A DNA stretch of 19,825 nt from JBDZUZ01 sp040255445 (GCA_040255445.1 JBDZUZ010000071.1:1-19825); one strand, 5' to 3'; positions 1 through 8,085 are shown, numbered from the stretch's first letter. The notes: generated by a model from the sequence alone, not told the origin. Made by a program: numbers and translations.

Positions 1-59
1 GTACGCACGGTGGTGTGGGAGGGGAGGAGCCGCAAGGCTCCCCCCTATCCCGATCCTTT

Positions 60-263
60 GGGTACCCCCACGCTCCGCGTGGGGCCGATGTGCAACGACT
101 TGGCTCGCCGCGGCGAGCCGTAGCATCGCCGTTCCGGCGATGCGTCCTGTCTGTTGCGCGAGGCGCACACGCAGATCCGCACCGCCGGAACGGCGGTGCT
201 ACGCGCTGACCCTAGCGTGCGATGTCTTTGCCTTTCCTCCCCACACGGAGTGTGGGGGTACCC
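60..263. repeat. Nested pair of inverted palindromic elements
   Basis: Four hairpins are arranged symmetrically. The outer pair is a GGGTACCCC-led hairpin at 60-84 (8-bp stem 66-73/77-84, loop tcc) and its inverted copy at 239-263 (stem 239-246/250-257, loop gga). The inner pair is a hairpin at 119-144 (9-bp stem 123-131/135-143, loop ttc) and its inverted copy at 178-203 (stem 179-187/191-199, loop gaa). Copies differ by compensatory C/T and G/A changes that keep the stems paired. A perfect 18-bp palindrome lies at 102-119. The layout resembles REP/BIME-type intergenic palindromes. Bases 1-59 and 297-350 show nothing I can name, and no gene is supported in 1-350. Confidence 0.75.
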
Positions 264-266
264 AAG

Positions 267-296
267 GCATCGCGGCACCGTGCCGTGGTGCGATGC
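267..296. repeat. Hairpin downstream of the 351-1919 gene
   Basis: GCATCGC at 267-273 pairs with GCGATGC at 290-296. The interior also holds GGCAC/GTGCC complementarity at 274-284, so a cruciform-like fold is possible. It lies 54 bases past the stop codon of the minus-strand gene ending at 351 and could act as a terminator, but no T-tract follows it. It may instead belong to the neighbouring palindrome cluster. Confidence 0.45.
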
Positions 297-350
297 TGAG
301 CCTGGGGCGGCGTGACATCGGTGCCACGGCGGAGAGCGTCGGTCGTGCGA

Positions 351-1919
351 TCAATTCATCTCACGATGCACCCACACCATCCCATCCCCGCTCACCGCGT
401 GGGCGAGGAGGTGAATGCGGATGCCGGTGTCGAGCAGACGCCGCGCGTGCCGCGGTTCCTCGGTGAAGAGGTGGAGCACGGTCTCGGGCGGGTCGCCCGC
501 GGTGCTCAAGGCTCCGAAGGCGCGGCGAAGGAGCTGAGCGTGGTCGCTCACCCAGCTCGCCGCGGTCAGCAGGCGCTGCACGGTCTGTCCCACAGCGAGC
601 GCCGATTCGGCGGACTCCGCCGCGGCGAGCAGGTGCAGCACACCCTCGGTGTCGCACGCGAGCTCTACGCCCGGTGCATATGGGCAGGTCAGTTCGAGGA
701 CGCTCACACCGGGCACGAAGCGGGCCAGCGGCCGGTGCGCGTTCGCGGCATCGGCGGGCAGCGCGACTGGCGTTGCGGCGCGTGCGGTGGTGGGGGCGGC
801 CGTGGGGGGGGTTGGCATCGCCGCGACCGGCGCGGCCTCCGCCTTCGTCGCCATCCGCGGCTTGGGCTCCATCACCGGCGATGCCGGCTCCACCCGCTCG
901 GTCTGGGTCCGCTCGGTCTCCGCACGCCCGTTGCCGAGCGACATCTCCGCCATCGCCGAAGCGGCGGACATCGTCGCCCGCGAGCGACGGATCCGGTTGA
1001 TCAGGTCCGCCGGCTCGGGCGTTTCCTGGCCGCGGTAGAGGCTGATGAGCCGCGCCGGGGCGATGCGGCCGATCCGCGCCGCCGCGGGAACACGCTGGCC
1101 CAGGAAGGTCTCGGTTGCCCGCCGCAGGCGGGACTCGGCCGCCGCGGCGGACTCATCCGAAGCGCCCATGATCGCCAGCCGCAGTTGCGGCCCATCGTCG
1201 CGCTCCGCGCCGCCCGCGAGTGACTTGATCGTGCGGTACGACGCCACCACCGCGGCCTCATCCGCCCCGGTCAGCAGCGTGGCGTTGTCGATACCCGCGT
1301 CATAAAGCTCGGGCTCGGAAGTCTCGGGCACACGGACGACCCAAGCCGCCGATACCGCGGCCGCCGCGGCGAGCGCGGCATCCAGCCGGCCGGTCTCGAA
1401 TGGTTCCGCCGGCGCATCGATCTGCTGCCCGGGCGGGACAACCAAGTCGACAGAAGTCTGATCGTGGCTCACGCGGACCAGCACCACCGGTGCGCCCAAT
1501 TGGGCCGCGGCGTGCTTGGCGTACTGCCCGACCCACGCGGCCCCGAGCACCGGCAGGTGACCGACGATCACGGCCTCGGTCGTCAGCGTGGCGGTGGGGG
1601 GCTGGCGGCTGGTCGTGTCGCCGCGGCTCTCGCCACGCCCGCTCATCGCCGCGGGGGCGGGGAACGGGAACGACGTCCGCTCGGGCACGGACTCGCTCAC
1701 CGCCTGCGGCCGGATCGGCTGGCCAGACTGATGGGAATGCCTCTCCGACGCGCCGGCCTTGCGCTCGGCCGCAGCGGTCGCCGCGAGCGCCCCATCTTCG
1801 AGGAAGAGCGCGGCGAGCGCATCATAATCGTCGCCCTGCTCGGGCCCGCGCACGATCCGCCGCGGGCGGACCGGCGAAGTCAGGTCGTCGCTCAGGTCAT
1901 GCTCGATCGAATCCGCCAT
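351..1919 (-). CDS. Putative P-loop-less MinD/FlhG-like protein
   Basis: 522 aa, ATG start, no confident family name. Residues 1-110 are a low-complexity acidic to Ser/Pro-rich lead-in. Residues 113-295 read like the core of a MinD/FlhG (SIMIBI-class) ATPase: a beta strand (EAVIVGHLPVLG) where the deviant Walker A should be, a helix, a strand (APVVLVRV), then LTGADEAAVVASYRTIKSL (216-234), which matches the 'vvTtPEptsitdAYaliK' segment, and LRLAIMGAS followed by a helix and FLG, matching 'lvvN...FLg'. The GKGGxGKT signature and its lysines are absent, so ATP hydrolysis is unlikely. An Ala/Pro/Thr-rich linker (about 325-390) leads to a C-terminal domain of about 130 aa that I do not recognise. 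It lies 111 bp downstream of a true ParA-type gene on the same strand and may be co-transcribed. The fold call is by eye from motif order only. Confidence 0.85.
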   Translation of the reverse strand: MADSIEHDLSDDLTSPVRPRRIVRGPEQGDDYDALAALFLEDGALAATAAAERKAGASERHSHQSGQPIRPQAVSESVPERTSFPFPAPAAMSGRGESRGDTTSRQPPTATLTTEAVIVGHLPVLGAAWVGQYAKHAAAQLGAPVVLVRVSHDQTSVDLVVPPGQQIDAPAEPFETGRLDAALAAAAAVSAAWVVRVPETSEPELYDAGIDNATLLTGADEAAVVASYRTIKSLAGGAERDDGPQLRLAIMGASDESAAAAESRLRRATETFLGQRVPAAARIGRIAPARLISLYRGQETPEPADLINRIRRSRATMSAASAMAEMSLGNGRAETERTQTERVEPASPVMEPKPRMATKAEAAPVAAMPTPPTAAPTTARAATPVALPADAANAHRPLARFVPGVSVLELTCPYAPGVELACDTEGVLHLLAAAESAESALAVGQTVQRLLTAASWVSDHAQLLRRAFGALSTAGDPPETVLHLFTEEPRHARRLLDTGIRIHLLAHAVSGDGMVWVHREMN

Positions 1920-2030
1920 GTCTGGTGCTCGCGGCTGCGGCCGGGGCTCCGCCCGGCCGGTGTATCCAAACAGGATCGGCGGGATGCGCCGATCGCCCGC
2001 ACAGATTAGGAGTTCTGCCGCTTCCGGGCC

Positions 2031-3650
2031 TCAACCGACAGGGTTGCCCGCGGCCGGATTGCCGGAGACAGTACTCGCGGGCGGCGGCACCGAAATGATG
2101 CTGTTGACGCCGCCGAATTCGTTTGGCTCGCACACGTTGTTGTACGAGTCCGCCGTCCAGATGCCGTCGATCACCAGGCGGTACTTGAACTTGCCCGGCG
2201 GCAGCTTGATGCACACCTCGTACACGCCCAGGTCTTGGTTGTGCCGCATCGCGTGCGTGGTGGTCGACCAGTTGTTGAAGTCGCCCGCGATCGAGACCTG
2301 CCGCCCGATCGTCGCGGGCTGCACGAAGAGCACGCCCTGCCCCGTGGTCCGCACGCCCAGCAGCCGCTGCGCCGTCGGGTGGATCGAGGTGGGCCGCGGC
2401 GTCTCGTCCTCAACCAGGCGGAGCGGCGTGTTGCCCTGGGGCGTAGAGACGGGCGAGGCAGGCGAGCCGCCCGACCCTGGCGCCGCGCCGCTCATCGCCG
2501 ATGCCGCCTGCTCGTTGTCCCGAGTCCGCCCCATCGCGATGCGGCGGAGAAACTCCTGAGCCCGCCGCGCCACATCCTCGGCCCGAGTCACCGATTTCAC
2601 TTCACCGCCGGTGGTCGGCTCGGTCACAGCCGCGGCGGGCGCCACCGCCGGTGCCGACATCTCCCGCGGCGGGAGCGTCACAGAGCCCGCGGGCAAGTTC
2701 GATGTGACCGCGACCGGCAGGATCTTGCTAGTCGCGGCAGCGCCGGCGTTCATGGTGATGGTTTCGGTCTGCAGCCGCGGCTCGACCGCCGCCGCATCCG
2801 CCTCGCGCTCGCCGCCGATCGCGATGAGCTGCTCCTCGACCGCCTCATCGAGATCCGCAGCATCAACCTCGACGCCATCGGCCCGACGCCCGACCCAGGT
2901 CGCCAGGCGCGTGTAGTCCTCCGCGCCGCTGGAGTAGGGGGCGTAGTCGAAGATGTTCTGCCCGTAGCTCGCCGCCTCGCGGAGCGAAGCATCGCGCCGG
3001 ATCACCGTCGGAATCACGCGGTCCTTGAACCGCCGGTGCAGCTCGGCGAGCAGGTCCGCCGCGACCGTGTTCGATTCATCGTGGATGGTCGGCAGGATCC
3101 ACACCGGGATCTGCATGCCCAGCCGGCGTGCCATGGTCTTGACGGTGTTGACCTGACGCGTGGCGCCCTGCAGCGAGAAGAAGCTGGTCTCGACCGGGAT
3201 GATCACCATGTTCGCCGCGGCCAGCGCGTTGTACGTGAGGAGGCCGATCGAGGGCGGGCAGTCGATGCAGGCCAGCTCGTAGTCGGCATCGACAACCTTG
3301 GTCAGCGCGGCGAGGCGGCGTTCCTTGTCCTCCATCTCGGCCAGGCCGCCGCGGCGGGCTTCGAGCCCCGCCAGCCGCATCCGGCTCGGGCAGAGGTCCA
3401 GGTTCCGGCCGACGCGCCAGAAGAGCCGCGCGAAGTCGATGTTCCGGTGACCCGCGGCGAGCAACGCATCGCCGATATCGATCTCGATCCGGTTCTCGGG
3501 GATGCCCAGGCCGACCGCGCAGTGCGACTGCGGGTCCAGGTCGATCAGCAGGGTCTTGCGCCCGCCCTTGGCGAGCATCGCCGCGAGGTTGATGGCCGTG
3601 GTCGTCTTGCCGCAGCCGCCCTTCTGATTGACGATCGCGATAGTCCGCAT
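2031..3650 (-). CDS. ParA/Soj-type ATPase fused to a C-terminal glycogen-binding (CBM48-like) domain
   Basis: 539 aa. The ATG at 3650 is chosen because it gives MRTIAIVNQKGG, the normal ParA N-terminus; a TTG 15 bases upstream is also in frame. Residues 1-250 are a full ParA ATPase: deviant Walker A KGGCGKTTT (10-18), LLIDLDPQ (Walker A'), CIDCPPSIG (Walker B) and VIIPVETSFFSLQG. A long Ala/Thr/Pro-rich linker follows. Residues about 440-522 form an early-set glycogen-binding module like that of AMPK-beta or isoamylase: GDFNNWS, a PPGKFKYRLVIDG strand pair, and GGVNSIISV. The carbohydrate-contacting tryptophans (W461, W498) and the Asn (N516) are present; the usual Lys is Arg491. ParA proteins position DNA or cargo on the nucleoid, so the fusion suggests an alpha-glucan or glycogen-linked cargo (inference). 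No ParB lies in the window. The next gene downstream is a MinD-like protein lacking a P-loop. Confidence 0.93.
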   Translation of the reverse strand: MRTIAIVNQKGGCGKTTTAINLAAMLAKGGRKTLLIDLDPQSHCAVGLGIPENRIEIDIGDALLAAGHRNIDFARLFWRVGRNLDLCPSRMRLAGLEARRGGLAEMEDKERRLAALTKVVDADYELACIDCPPSIGLLTYNALAAANMVIIPVETSFFSLQGATRQVNTVKTMARRLGMQIPVWILPTIHDESNTVAADLLAELHRRFKDRVIPTVIRRDASLREAASYGQNIFDYAPYSSGAEDYTRLATWVGRRADGVEVDAADLDEAVEEQLIAIGGEREADAAAVEPRLQTETITMNAGAAATSKILPVAVTSNLPAGSVTLPPREMSAPAVAPAAAVTEPTTGGEVKSVTRAEDVARRAQEFLRRIAMGRTRDNEQAASAMSGAAPGSGGSPASPVSTPQGNTPLRLVEDETPRPTSIHPTAQRLLGVRTTGQGVLFVQPATIGRQVSIAGDFNNWSTTTHAMRHNQDLGVYEVCIKLPPGKFKYRLVIDGIWTADSYNNVCEPNEFGGVNSIISVPPPASTVSGNPAAGNPVG

Positions 3651-3864
3651 GCGCAAAGCCCCCAAGGCAGGCGAGAGGAACTGATCCGGTGGTGAGCCGG
3701 GTGGGGGGAGCGGGCCGCGGGGTCGCCGGGGCTCCGCCCCTCAGACGCAACGCATATCGGACCCTATCGCGCGGCGGCTTTGAAGTTGATCGCCCGCGGC
3801 CCAACATTGGCCCGGACCGGTGGGAGTCTCTGAGGATCTTTCCCTATTCCGCCATCCCCGAGCC

Positions 3865-5043
3865 TCAGCGGGCTCGGATCGACTCGACCGCCGCGGCGAT
3901 CTCGGCGGGGTCGATGTCCGCGGCGACGACGGCGCGCCGGCCGCTCACCGGGAGCACCAGCCGGAGCCGCCCGCCCGTGACCTTCTTGTCGTCGCGCATC
4001 GCGTCGATCACCGCCGCGGTCGGCGGCAGCCCCGCCGCGGCGGAGGGGAGTTGGAGCGCCCGGCAGACGCCACGCATCTGTCCGGCCTCCGCGGTGTGGA
4101 GGCGTCCCATCGCGACCGAGAGCGCTGCCGCGGCATGGAGCCCGATGGCGACGGCCTCGCCGTGGTGCAGCGGGGCTGGCGCGGCGGCGCCGCCCGTGAC
4201 CGGCCTGGCTCCGGGGACCGTCTCGATCGCGTGCCCGAAGGTGTGCCCGAGGTTGAGCAGCGCGCGGTTCGTCGCCGCATCGCTCTCCTCGCGTTCATCA
4301 CCCGCGACGATCGCGGCCTTGATCGCGACGTTGCGGCGGATCAGTTCTGCGAGCGTCGCGGGATCGCGGCCGAGGATCGCCGCGGCGTTCGCGATCATCC
4401 AGTCCATGAGCGTCGCATCGAGCTCGCCGGCGATCGCCGCGTGCTTGACACACTCCGCCAGCCCCGCGCGGAAAACGCGGTCCTCGAGCGACGGGATCGC
4501 ATCAGTATCGATGACGACCGCGCGCGGCTGGTGGAACGAGCCCACCATGTTCTTTTTGAGATCACCCGCGCCCAGCGAGAGGTTCACGCCGGTCTTGCCT
4601 CCCACAGACGCATCGACCATCGCCAGCAGCGTGGTGGGGCACTGGATGAACGGCACACCCCGCCGGTAGCTCGCGGCCGCGAAACCCGCGGTGTCACCGA
4701 TGATCCCGCCGCCGAGCGCAACAACCGGATCGGTGCGCTCGTGCCGCGTGCGCATCAGTTCGATCAACAGACGCTCGACGGTCGCGATGGTCTTGGCCGT
4801 CTCCGCGGCCTGGATCGCCGCGGTTGACACATCAAAGCCCGCCGAAGCGAGCGACGACCGCGCCGACTCGACCAGCGTCATCGGCACACCCTGGTCGTAC
4901 ACCAGAAAAGCACGCGACGCCGGACGCTGCAGCGAAGATCTCGTGAGATCGCCCAGCCGCGCGATCAGCCCCGCGCCGATGCGGACGTCGTAGCTCCGCT
5001 CCGCGAGATCGATGCGCACCATGCTGGGCGGGGGCGATTCCAT
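3865..5043 (-). CDS. aroB: 3-dehydroquinate synthase
   Basis: 392 aa from the ATG at 5043, which begins 7 bp after the rsfS stop; a GTG at 5088 would overlap rsfS and an ATG at 5022 would also be possible. The enzyme converts DAHP to 3-dehydroquinate, the second step of the shikimate pathway, using NAD and a divalent metal in the cytosol. Family signatures: GGGIIGDTAGFAA (111-123), the substrate loop PTTLLAMVDASVGGKTGVN (136-154), KKNMVGSFHQP, and GLAECVKHA with metal ligand E197, then LNLGHTFGHAIE and HGEAVAIG supplying the two metal-binding histidines. The length is slightly above the usual 360 or so, owing to N-terminal residues and an Ala-rich stretch. It is the last gene of the lpxA-MBL-rsfS-aroB run. 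No strong terminator follows; only a 5-bp GC hairpin (3728-3740) is visible in the 214-bp gap to the next gene. Confidence 0.97.
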   Translation of the reverse strand: MESPPPSMVRIDLAERSYDVRIGAGLIARLGDLTRSSLQRPASRAFLVYDQGVPMTLVESARSSLASAGFDVSTAAIQAAETAKTIATVERLLIELMRTRHERTDPVVALGGGIIGDTAGFAAASYRRGVPFIQCPTTLLAMVDASVGGKTGVNLSLGAGDLKKNMVGSFHQPRAVVIDTDAIPSLEDRVFRAGLAECVKHAAIAGELDATLMDWMIANAAAILGRDPATLAELIRRNVAIKAAIVAGDEREESDAATNRALLNLGHTFGHAIETVPGARPVTGGAAAPAPLHHGEAVAIGLHAAAALSVAMGRLHTAEAGQMRGVCRALQLPSAAAGLPPTAAVIDAMRDDKKVTGGRLRLVLPVSGRRAVVAADIDPAEIAAAVESIRAR

Positions 5044-5050
5044 GCGTGGC

Positions 5051-5488
5051 TCAGCCCCGCCGCGGCGCCCCGCCGCCCAGGCCCGCACGATCGCGGTTCA
5101 TCTGGTCCTGCCGCTGCCACTCGATCCGCGGCGCATCGCCCCAGAGCATCTCCAGGTCGTAGTGTGCCCGCGTGTTGGGCTCGAAGAGATGAATCACGAT
5201 GTCCACAAAGTCGGCGAGCAGCCAGGTCGCCCGCTCGTCCTTGTTGGTGCGGAAGGCGGTGTGGCCGCGCTTCTCGCCCATCTCGATGGCATCATCGAGT
5301 GATGAACGCATCTGCCGGTCCGAGGTGCCGCTGCCGACGATGATGTAGTCGCTGACCTGGCTGAGGGCGCGGACATCGAGCAGCACCACCTCCTCGCACT
5401 TGTCGTCGTGGAGCAGGCGCGCGGCGTCGATCGCGAAGGCCAGGGTGTCGTCGTTGGCGGGGCGGACGGGGTCGGAGGGCTTGGTCAT
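5051..5488 (-). CDS. rsfS: Ribosomal silencing factor RsfS (Iojap family)
   Basis: 145 aa from the ATG at 5488 (MTKPSDPV); a TTG three codons upstream is less likely. RsfS binds uL14 on the large ribosomal subunit and blocks joining with the small subunit when nutrients are low. The family pattern is clear: AIDAARLLHDDKCEEVVLLDVR, then SQVSDYIIVGSGTSDRQ, a helix, the RTNKDERATWLLADFVDIVIHLF strand region, and the ending YDLEMLWGDAPRIEW. A short basic Gly/Arg-rich tail of about 20 residues goes beyond the usual end. The gene sits 64 bp after the MBL-fold gene and 7 bp before aroB, so co-transcription with both is likely. Confidence 0.95.
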   Translation of the reverse strand: MTKPSDPVRPANDDTLAFAIDAARLLHDDKCEEVVLLDVRALSQVSDYIIVGSGTSDRQMRSSLDDAIEMGEKRGHTAFRTNKDERATWLLADFVDIVIHLFEPNTRAHYDLEMLWGDAPRIEWQRQDQMNRDRAGLGGGAPRRG

Positions 5489-5552
5489 CGGATGCAAGGA
5501 TAGCGCGGCGGGCCGGCCCCTCCGCCCGCGATGCCGCCGCCTGTCCCGCGAT

Positions 5553-6461
5553 TCACGCCGGGAACAGCAACGTCTGCCGTGCCCGGGGCCGCGGCTCGAC
5601 CTCGACGAACCGCCGCGCCGGCGCCGGGGCCCCCGGCCAGACCAGATCGATCCACGCCGTGGGCCGGTCCGGGAGCGAGGTCGTCAGCCGGTACGGCCGC
5701 CCGCTGTGCGACTCCGCCGCGAGATCCGGCCGGTTGCACTGCCGCGACAGGTGCAGGAGCACCACGTGCTCGGTCGGCCCGATGAGCTCGACTGCCTCGG
5801 CGCACTGCTGGTTGGAGAGGTGCCCCGAGCCGCCCATGATCCGCTGCTGCAGAAACGCCGGCCGCCCCGAACGCCGCTGGAGATCGGGGCAGTAGTTCGA
5901 CTCGATCGCCAGCACCTGCACGCCGCGGAGGTGGTCGATCAGTTTCGGCGTCGCGTGGCCCAGGTCGGTGGCGTAGCCGAGCGCGCGGGGCGGCGTGTCC
6001 GCCGCGGCTGGCAGGTCGATGCGGAACGCGACAACGCCGAGCGCATCGTGCGACTGCAGGATCGGCCGGATCGTCAGGCCCGCGGCGGTGAAGGTGGTGT
6101 CGAAGACCTGCGTGCGCCCGAAGAGCAGCCCGGTGCGCTCAGCGCGGCCGGCGTGGCGGCGGTGCATGCAGATCGAGAGATCCTCGCGGAAGTACTTCGC
6201 GGCGGAACGCATCGACCAGCCGTTGTTGCAGTGATCGTGATCGAGGTGCGTCAGAACGATCGACTCGACCGAGGCGGGCTCGATCCCGAGCGCGACGAGT
6301 TCCGCGGCGGTGCGCCGGGGGCTGAGACCGGCGTCGAGCAGGATCGACCGCGCCGGGGCGTTGGGCGGGCGGATCTCCAGCACGCTGCAGTTCCCCGAGG
6401 AACTGCTCGCCAGCACGCACAGGCGTGCGGAGGCCTCGGTCGCGGGCGTGTCGCCCGTCAC
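5553..6461 (-). CDS. MBL-fold metallo-hydrolase (YycJ/WalJ-like)
   Basis: 302 aa. The start is GTG at 6461, whose last two bases overlap the lpxA TGA (GTGA), a translational coupling arrangement. The N-terminus (LCVLASSSSGNCSVLEI) and the SILLDAGLS strand are typical of the YycJ-type metallo-beta-lactamase group. The metal motif is THLDHDH (71-77): H72, D76 and H77 match HxHxDH, but the second His is Asp74, as in ComEC-like members. Further ligands probably come from QSHD (about 138), YATDLGH and ESNYCPD, and a late VLLHLSRQCN motif is YycJ-like. The substrate is unknown; family members are suspected exonucleases or phosphodiesterases. It is cytosolic, with no signal peptide. It lies between lpxA and rsfS in a probable operon. 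Confidence 0.9.
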   Translation of the reverse strand: MTGDTPATEASARLCVLASSSSGNCSVLEIRPPNAPARSILLDAGLSPRRTAAELVALGIEPASVESIVLTHLDHDHCNNGWSMRSAAKYFREDLSICMHRRHAGRAERTGLLFGRTQVFDTTFTAAGLTIRPILQSHDALGVVAFRIDLPAAADTPPRALGYATDLGHATPKLIDHLRGVQVLAIESNYCPDLQRRSGRPAFLQQRIMGGSGHLSNQQCAEAVELIGPTEHVVLLHLSRQCNRPDLAAESHSGRPYRLTTSLPDRPTAWIDLVWPGAPAPARRFVEVEPRPRARQTLLFPA

Positions 6462-7297
6462 GCCTCGTCCTCGTCGTGATCCGTCGCGGTGCGAGCGATC
6501 GCGACGGGCCGGTTCGAGGTACGGACGAAGTCCGCCATCTCGCGGACCGCCGCGGAATCCTTCCCGAACTCATCGAGCACCGCGACCATCTCGGCCCGCG
6601 GCATCGCGGTGCGGAACGCCTTGCGGAAGGCCTTGCGCAGCAGCGTGATCTCGGCGCGGTCCATGCCCGAACGCCGCAGGCCGACGATGTTCAGCCCCAG
6701 CAGTTGATTCCGATTCGCCGCGAGACAGAACGGCGGCGTGTTCATCGCCATCTCGGTGCCGCCCGAAAGGAACGCCATCCGGCCGATGCGGCAGAACTGG
6801 TGGATCATCGCCCCGCCGCCCGTGGTCACCTTGTCGCCGATCTGCACATGCCCCGCCAGCAGCGTGCCGTTCACGAGCGTGACATCGTTGCCGATGCGGA
6901 CATCGTGCCCCGCGTGCGATCCGACCATCATGTAGCAGCGGTCGCCGATCGTGGTCGGCGCATCGAGCTTGCTGGCCGCGTGCACCGTGACATGCTCACG
7001 CAGATGGCAGTCCCTGCCGATGACGACGCCGGCGGTCGGTGCGCCCGGCTTGAACTTGAAGTCCTGCGGCGGGAATCCGATACAGACCCCCGGGTAGAGG
7101 AGCGTGTTCTCGCCGACCGTCACGGTGCCATCGATCGTGACGCCCGCGATCAGCCGCACGTTCGCCGCGAGCGTGATCCGCCCCGTCAGGACGCAGCCCG
7201 GGCCGATGCTGCAGCCCGGACCCATGGTCACTTCATCGCCGACGATGGCGGTGGGATGGATCGAACTCTCGGCCCGGGCATCGCTGGCGGTGGTCAT
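6458..7297 (-). CDS. lpxA: Acyl-ACP--UDP-N-acetylglucosamine O-acyltransferase
   Basis: 279 aa from the ATG at 7297; the open frame continues upstream to 7642, but that part overlaps lipB and lacks LpxA sequence. LpxA performs the first step of lipid A synthesis, moving a 3-hydroxyacyl chain onto UDP-GlcNAc. Residues 11-185 are the left-handed beta-helix with hexapeptide repeats (IGPGCVL, IAGVTI, VGENTLLYPG). The catalytic region reads GSHAGHDVRIG, where H131 corresponds to E. coli H125, followed by TLLAGHV (H150) and GGAMIHQFCRIG (H166). PPFCLAANRNQLLGLNIVGLRRSG and the helical C-terminus also match. No Shine-Dalgarno is obvious. It heads the run lpxA-MBL-rsfS-aroB. With gmhA and ompH in the window it supports an outer membrane carrying lipid A. 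Confidence 0.96.
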   Translation of the reverse strand: MTTASDARAESSIHPTAIVGDEVTMGPGCSIGPGCVLTGRITLAANVRLIAGVTIDGTVTVGENTLLYPGVCIGFPPQDFKFKPGAPTAGVVIGRDCHLREHVTVHAASKLDAPTTIGDRCYMMVGSHAGHDVRIGNDVTLVNGTLLAGHVQIGDKVTTGGGAMIHQFCRIGRMAFLSGGTEMAMNTPPFCLAANRNQLLGLNIVGLRRSGMDRAEITLLRKAFRKAFRTAMPRAEMVAVLDEFGKDSAAVREMADFVRTSNRPVAIARTATDHDEDEA

Positions 7298-7388
7298 GGG
7301 GTGGATGGTAGGGGCCGGGCAGCCACAGTTACCGCGCCGGACAGGACGCCGGTCCATCGGCATCCGCATTGGCATCCAATGATCCGGC
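7298..7388. promoter_or_regulatory. Divergent lpxA/lipB intergenic region
   Basis: This 91-bp gap separates two divergent starts and should hold promoters for both. I see no convincing -35/-10 pair. An inverted repeat ATTGG-cat-CCAAT lies at 7368-7380, immediately upstream of the lipB GTG, and could be an operator or part of the leader. Confidence 0.35.
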
Positions 7389-8075
7389 GTGATCGAGACT
7401 GTTGATCTGGGCAGGATGGCGTACGACGAGGCATACCAGACGCAGCTGGCGTGGCTGGATCGGGTGCTCGCCGCGCGGGGCCAGCCCGATCCGCTCGAAG
7501 CGGTGATCCTGACGGTCGAGCACGACGCGGTGATCACGATCTCCCGCCGCGCGGGGGCCGAGAGCCACCTGCTCGCAACCCCGGAAATGCTGGCCCGCGC
7601 CGGTGTGACGACAGCGCAGACCGATCGCGGCGGGGACATCACCTACCACGGCCCCGGGCAACTCGTCGTCTACCCGGTCGTGGACCTCAACCGCTTCGGC
7701 CTGGGGCTGCACTCGTACATGCGGCTGCTCGAGGATGTCGTGATCGCCGTGTGCGGCCGTTTCGGCATCCGCGTCGGGCGCGATGAGACCGCGACGGGCG
7801 TGTGGACGCTCGATGATGCCGGCCGCGCCCGGGCGAAGATCTGCGCGATGGGTGTGCGCGTGAAGCGGTGGATATCAATGCACGGCCTCGCGCTGAACGT
7901 CACGACCGACCTGTCGCACTTTGATCTCATCGTGCCCTGCGGCCTGGCCGGGCGTGCGGTCACGAGCATGCAGCGCGAGCTTGGCGAAGCCCCGCCGTTC
8001 GCCGCGGTGCGTGATGCGCTGACCGGCGAACTCGCCGCTCGGCTGAAAGCGATGCGGCCCGCCCCGGCGGAATAG
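7389..8075 (+). CDS. lipB: Octanoyl-[acyl-carrier-protein]:protein N-octanoyltransferase
   Basis: 228 aa, GTG start at 7389. LipB transfers octanoate from ACP to lipoyl domains of 2-oxoacid dehydrogenases and to GcvH; LipA then inserts the sulfurs. Signatures are the RGGDITYHGPGQLVVYPVVDL block (80-100), AKICAMGVRVKRW with the catalytic Lys150, SMHGLALNV, and PCGLAGRAVTSM with the acyl-accepting Cys184. Length and motif order are standard. No lipA is visible in the window. The gene diverges from lpxA and converges on ompH; the intervening space holds a 14-bp repeat array and a strong hairpin. The Shine-Dalgarno is weak or missing, as for lpxA. Confidence 0.96.
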   Translation: MIETVDLGRMAYDEAYQTQLAWLDRVLAARGQPDPLEAVILTVEHDAVITISRRAGAESHLLATPEMLARAGVTTAQTDRGGDITYHGPGQLVVYPVVDLNRFGLGLHSYMRLLEDVVIAVCGRFGIRVGRDETATGVWTLDDAGRARAKICAMGVRVKRWISMHGLALNVTTDLSHFDLIVPCGLAGRAVTSMQRELGEAPPFAAVRDALTGELAARLKAMRPAPAE

Positions 8076-8085
8076 CAGCCCGGGC

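Noticed and set aside
1..350. Small proteins in the palindrome region.
   Set aside because: The frames there are made of hairpin repeats, read equally in several phases, and have no ribosome-binding site.
3689..4669. A 326-aa plus-strand frame spanning the parA-aroB gap.
   Set aside because: Most of it is antisense to aroB and its product has Ser/Arg/Pro-rich shadow composition.
7298..7642. An N-terminal extension of LpxA by 115 residues.
   Set aside because: The frame is open, but it lies antisense to lipB, has no acyltransferase sequence, and the beta-helix begins right after the ATG at 7297.
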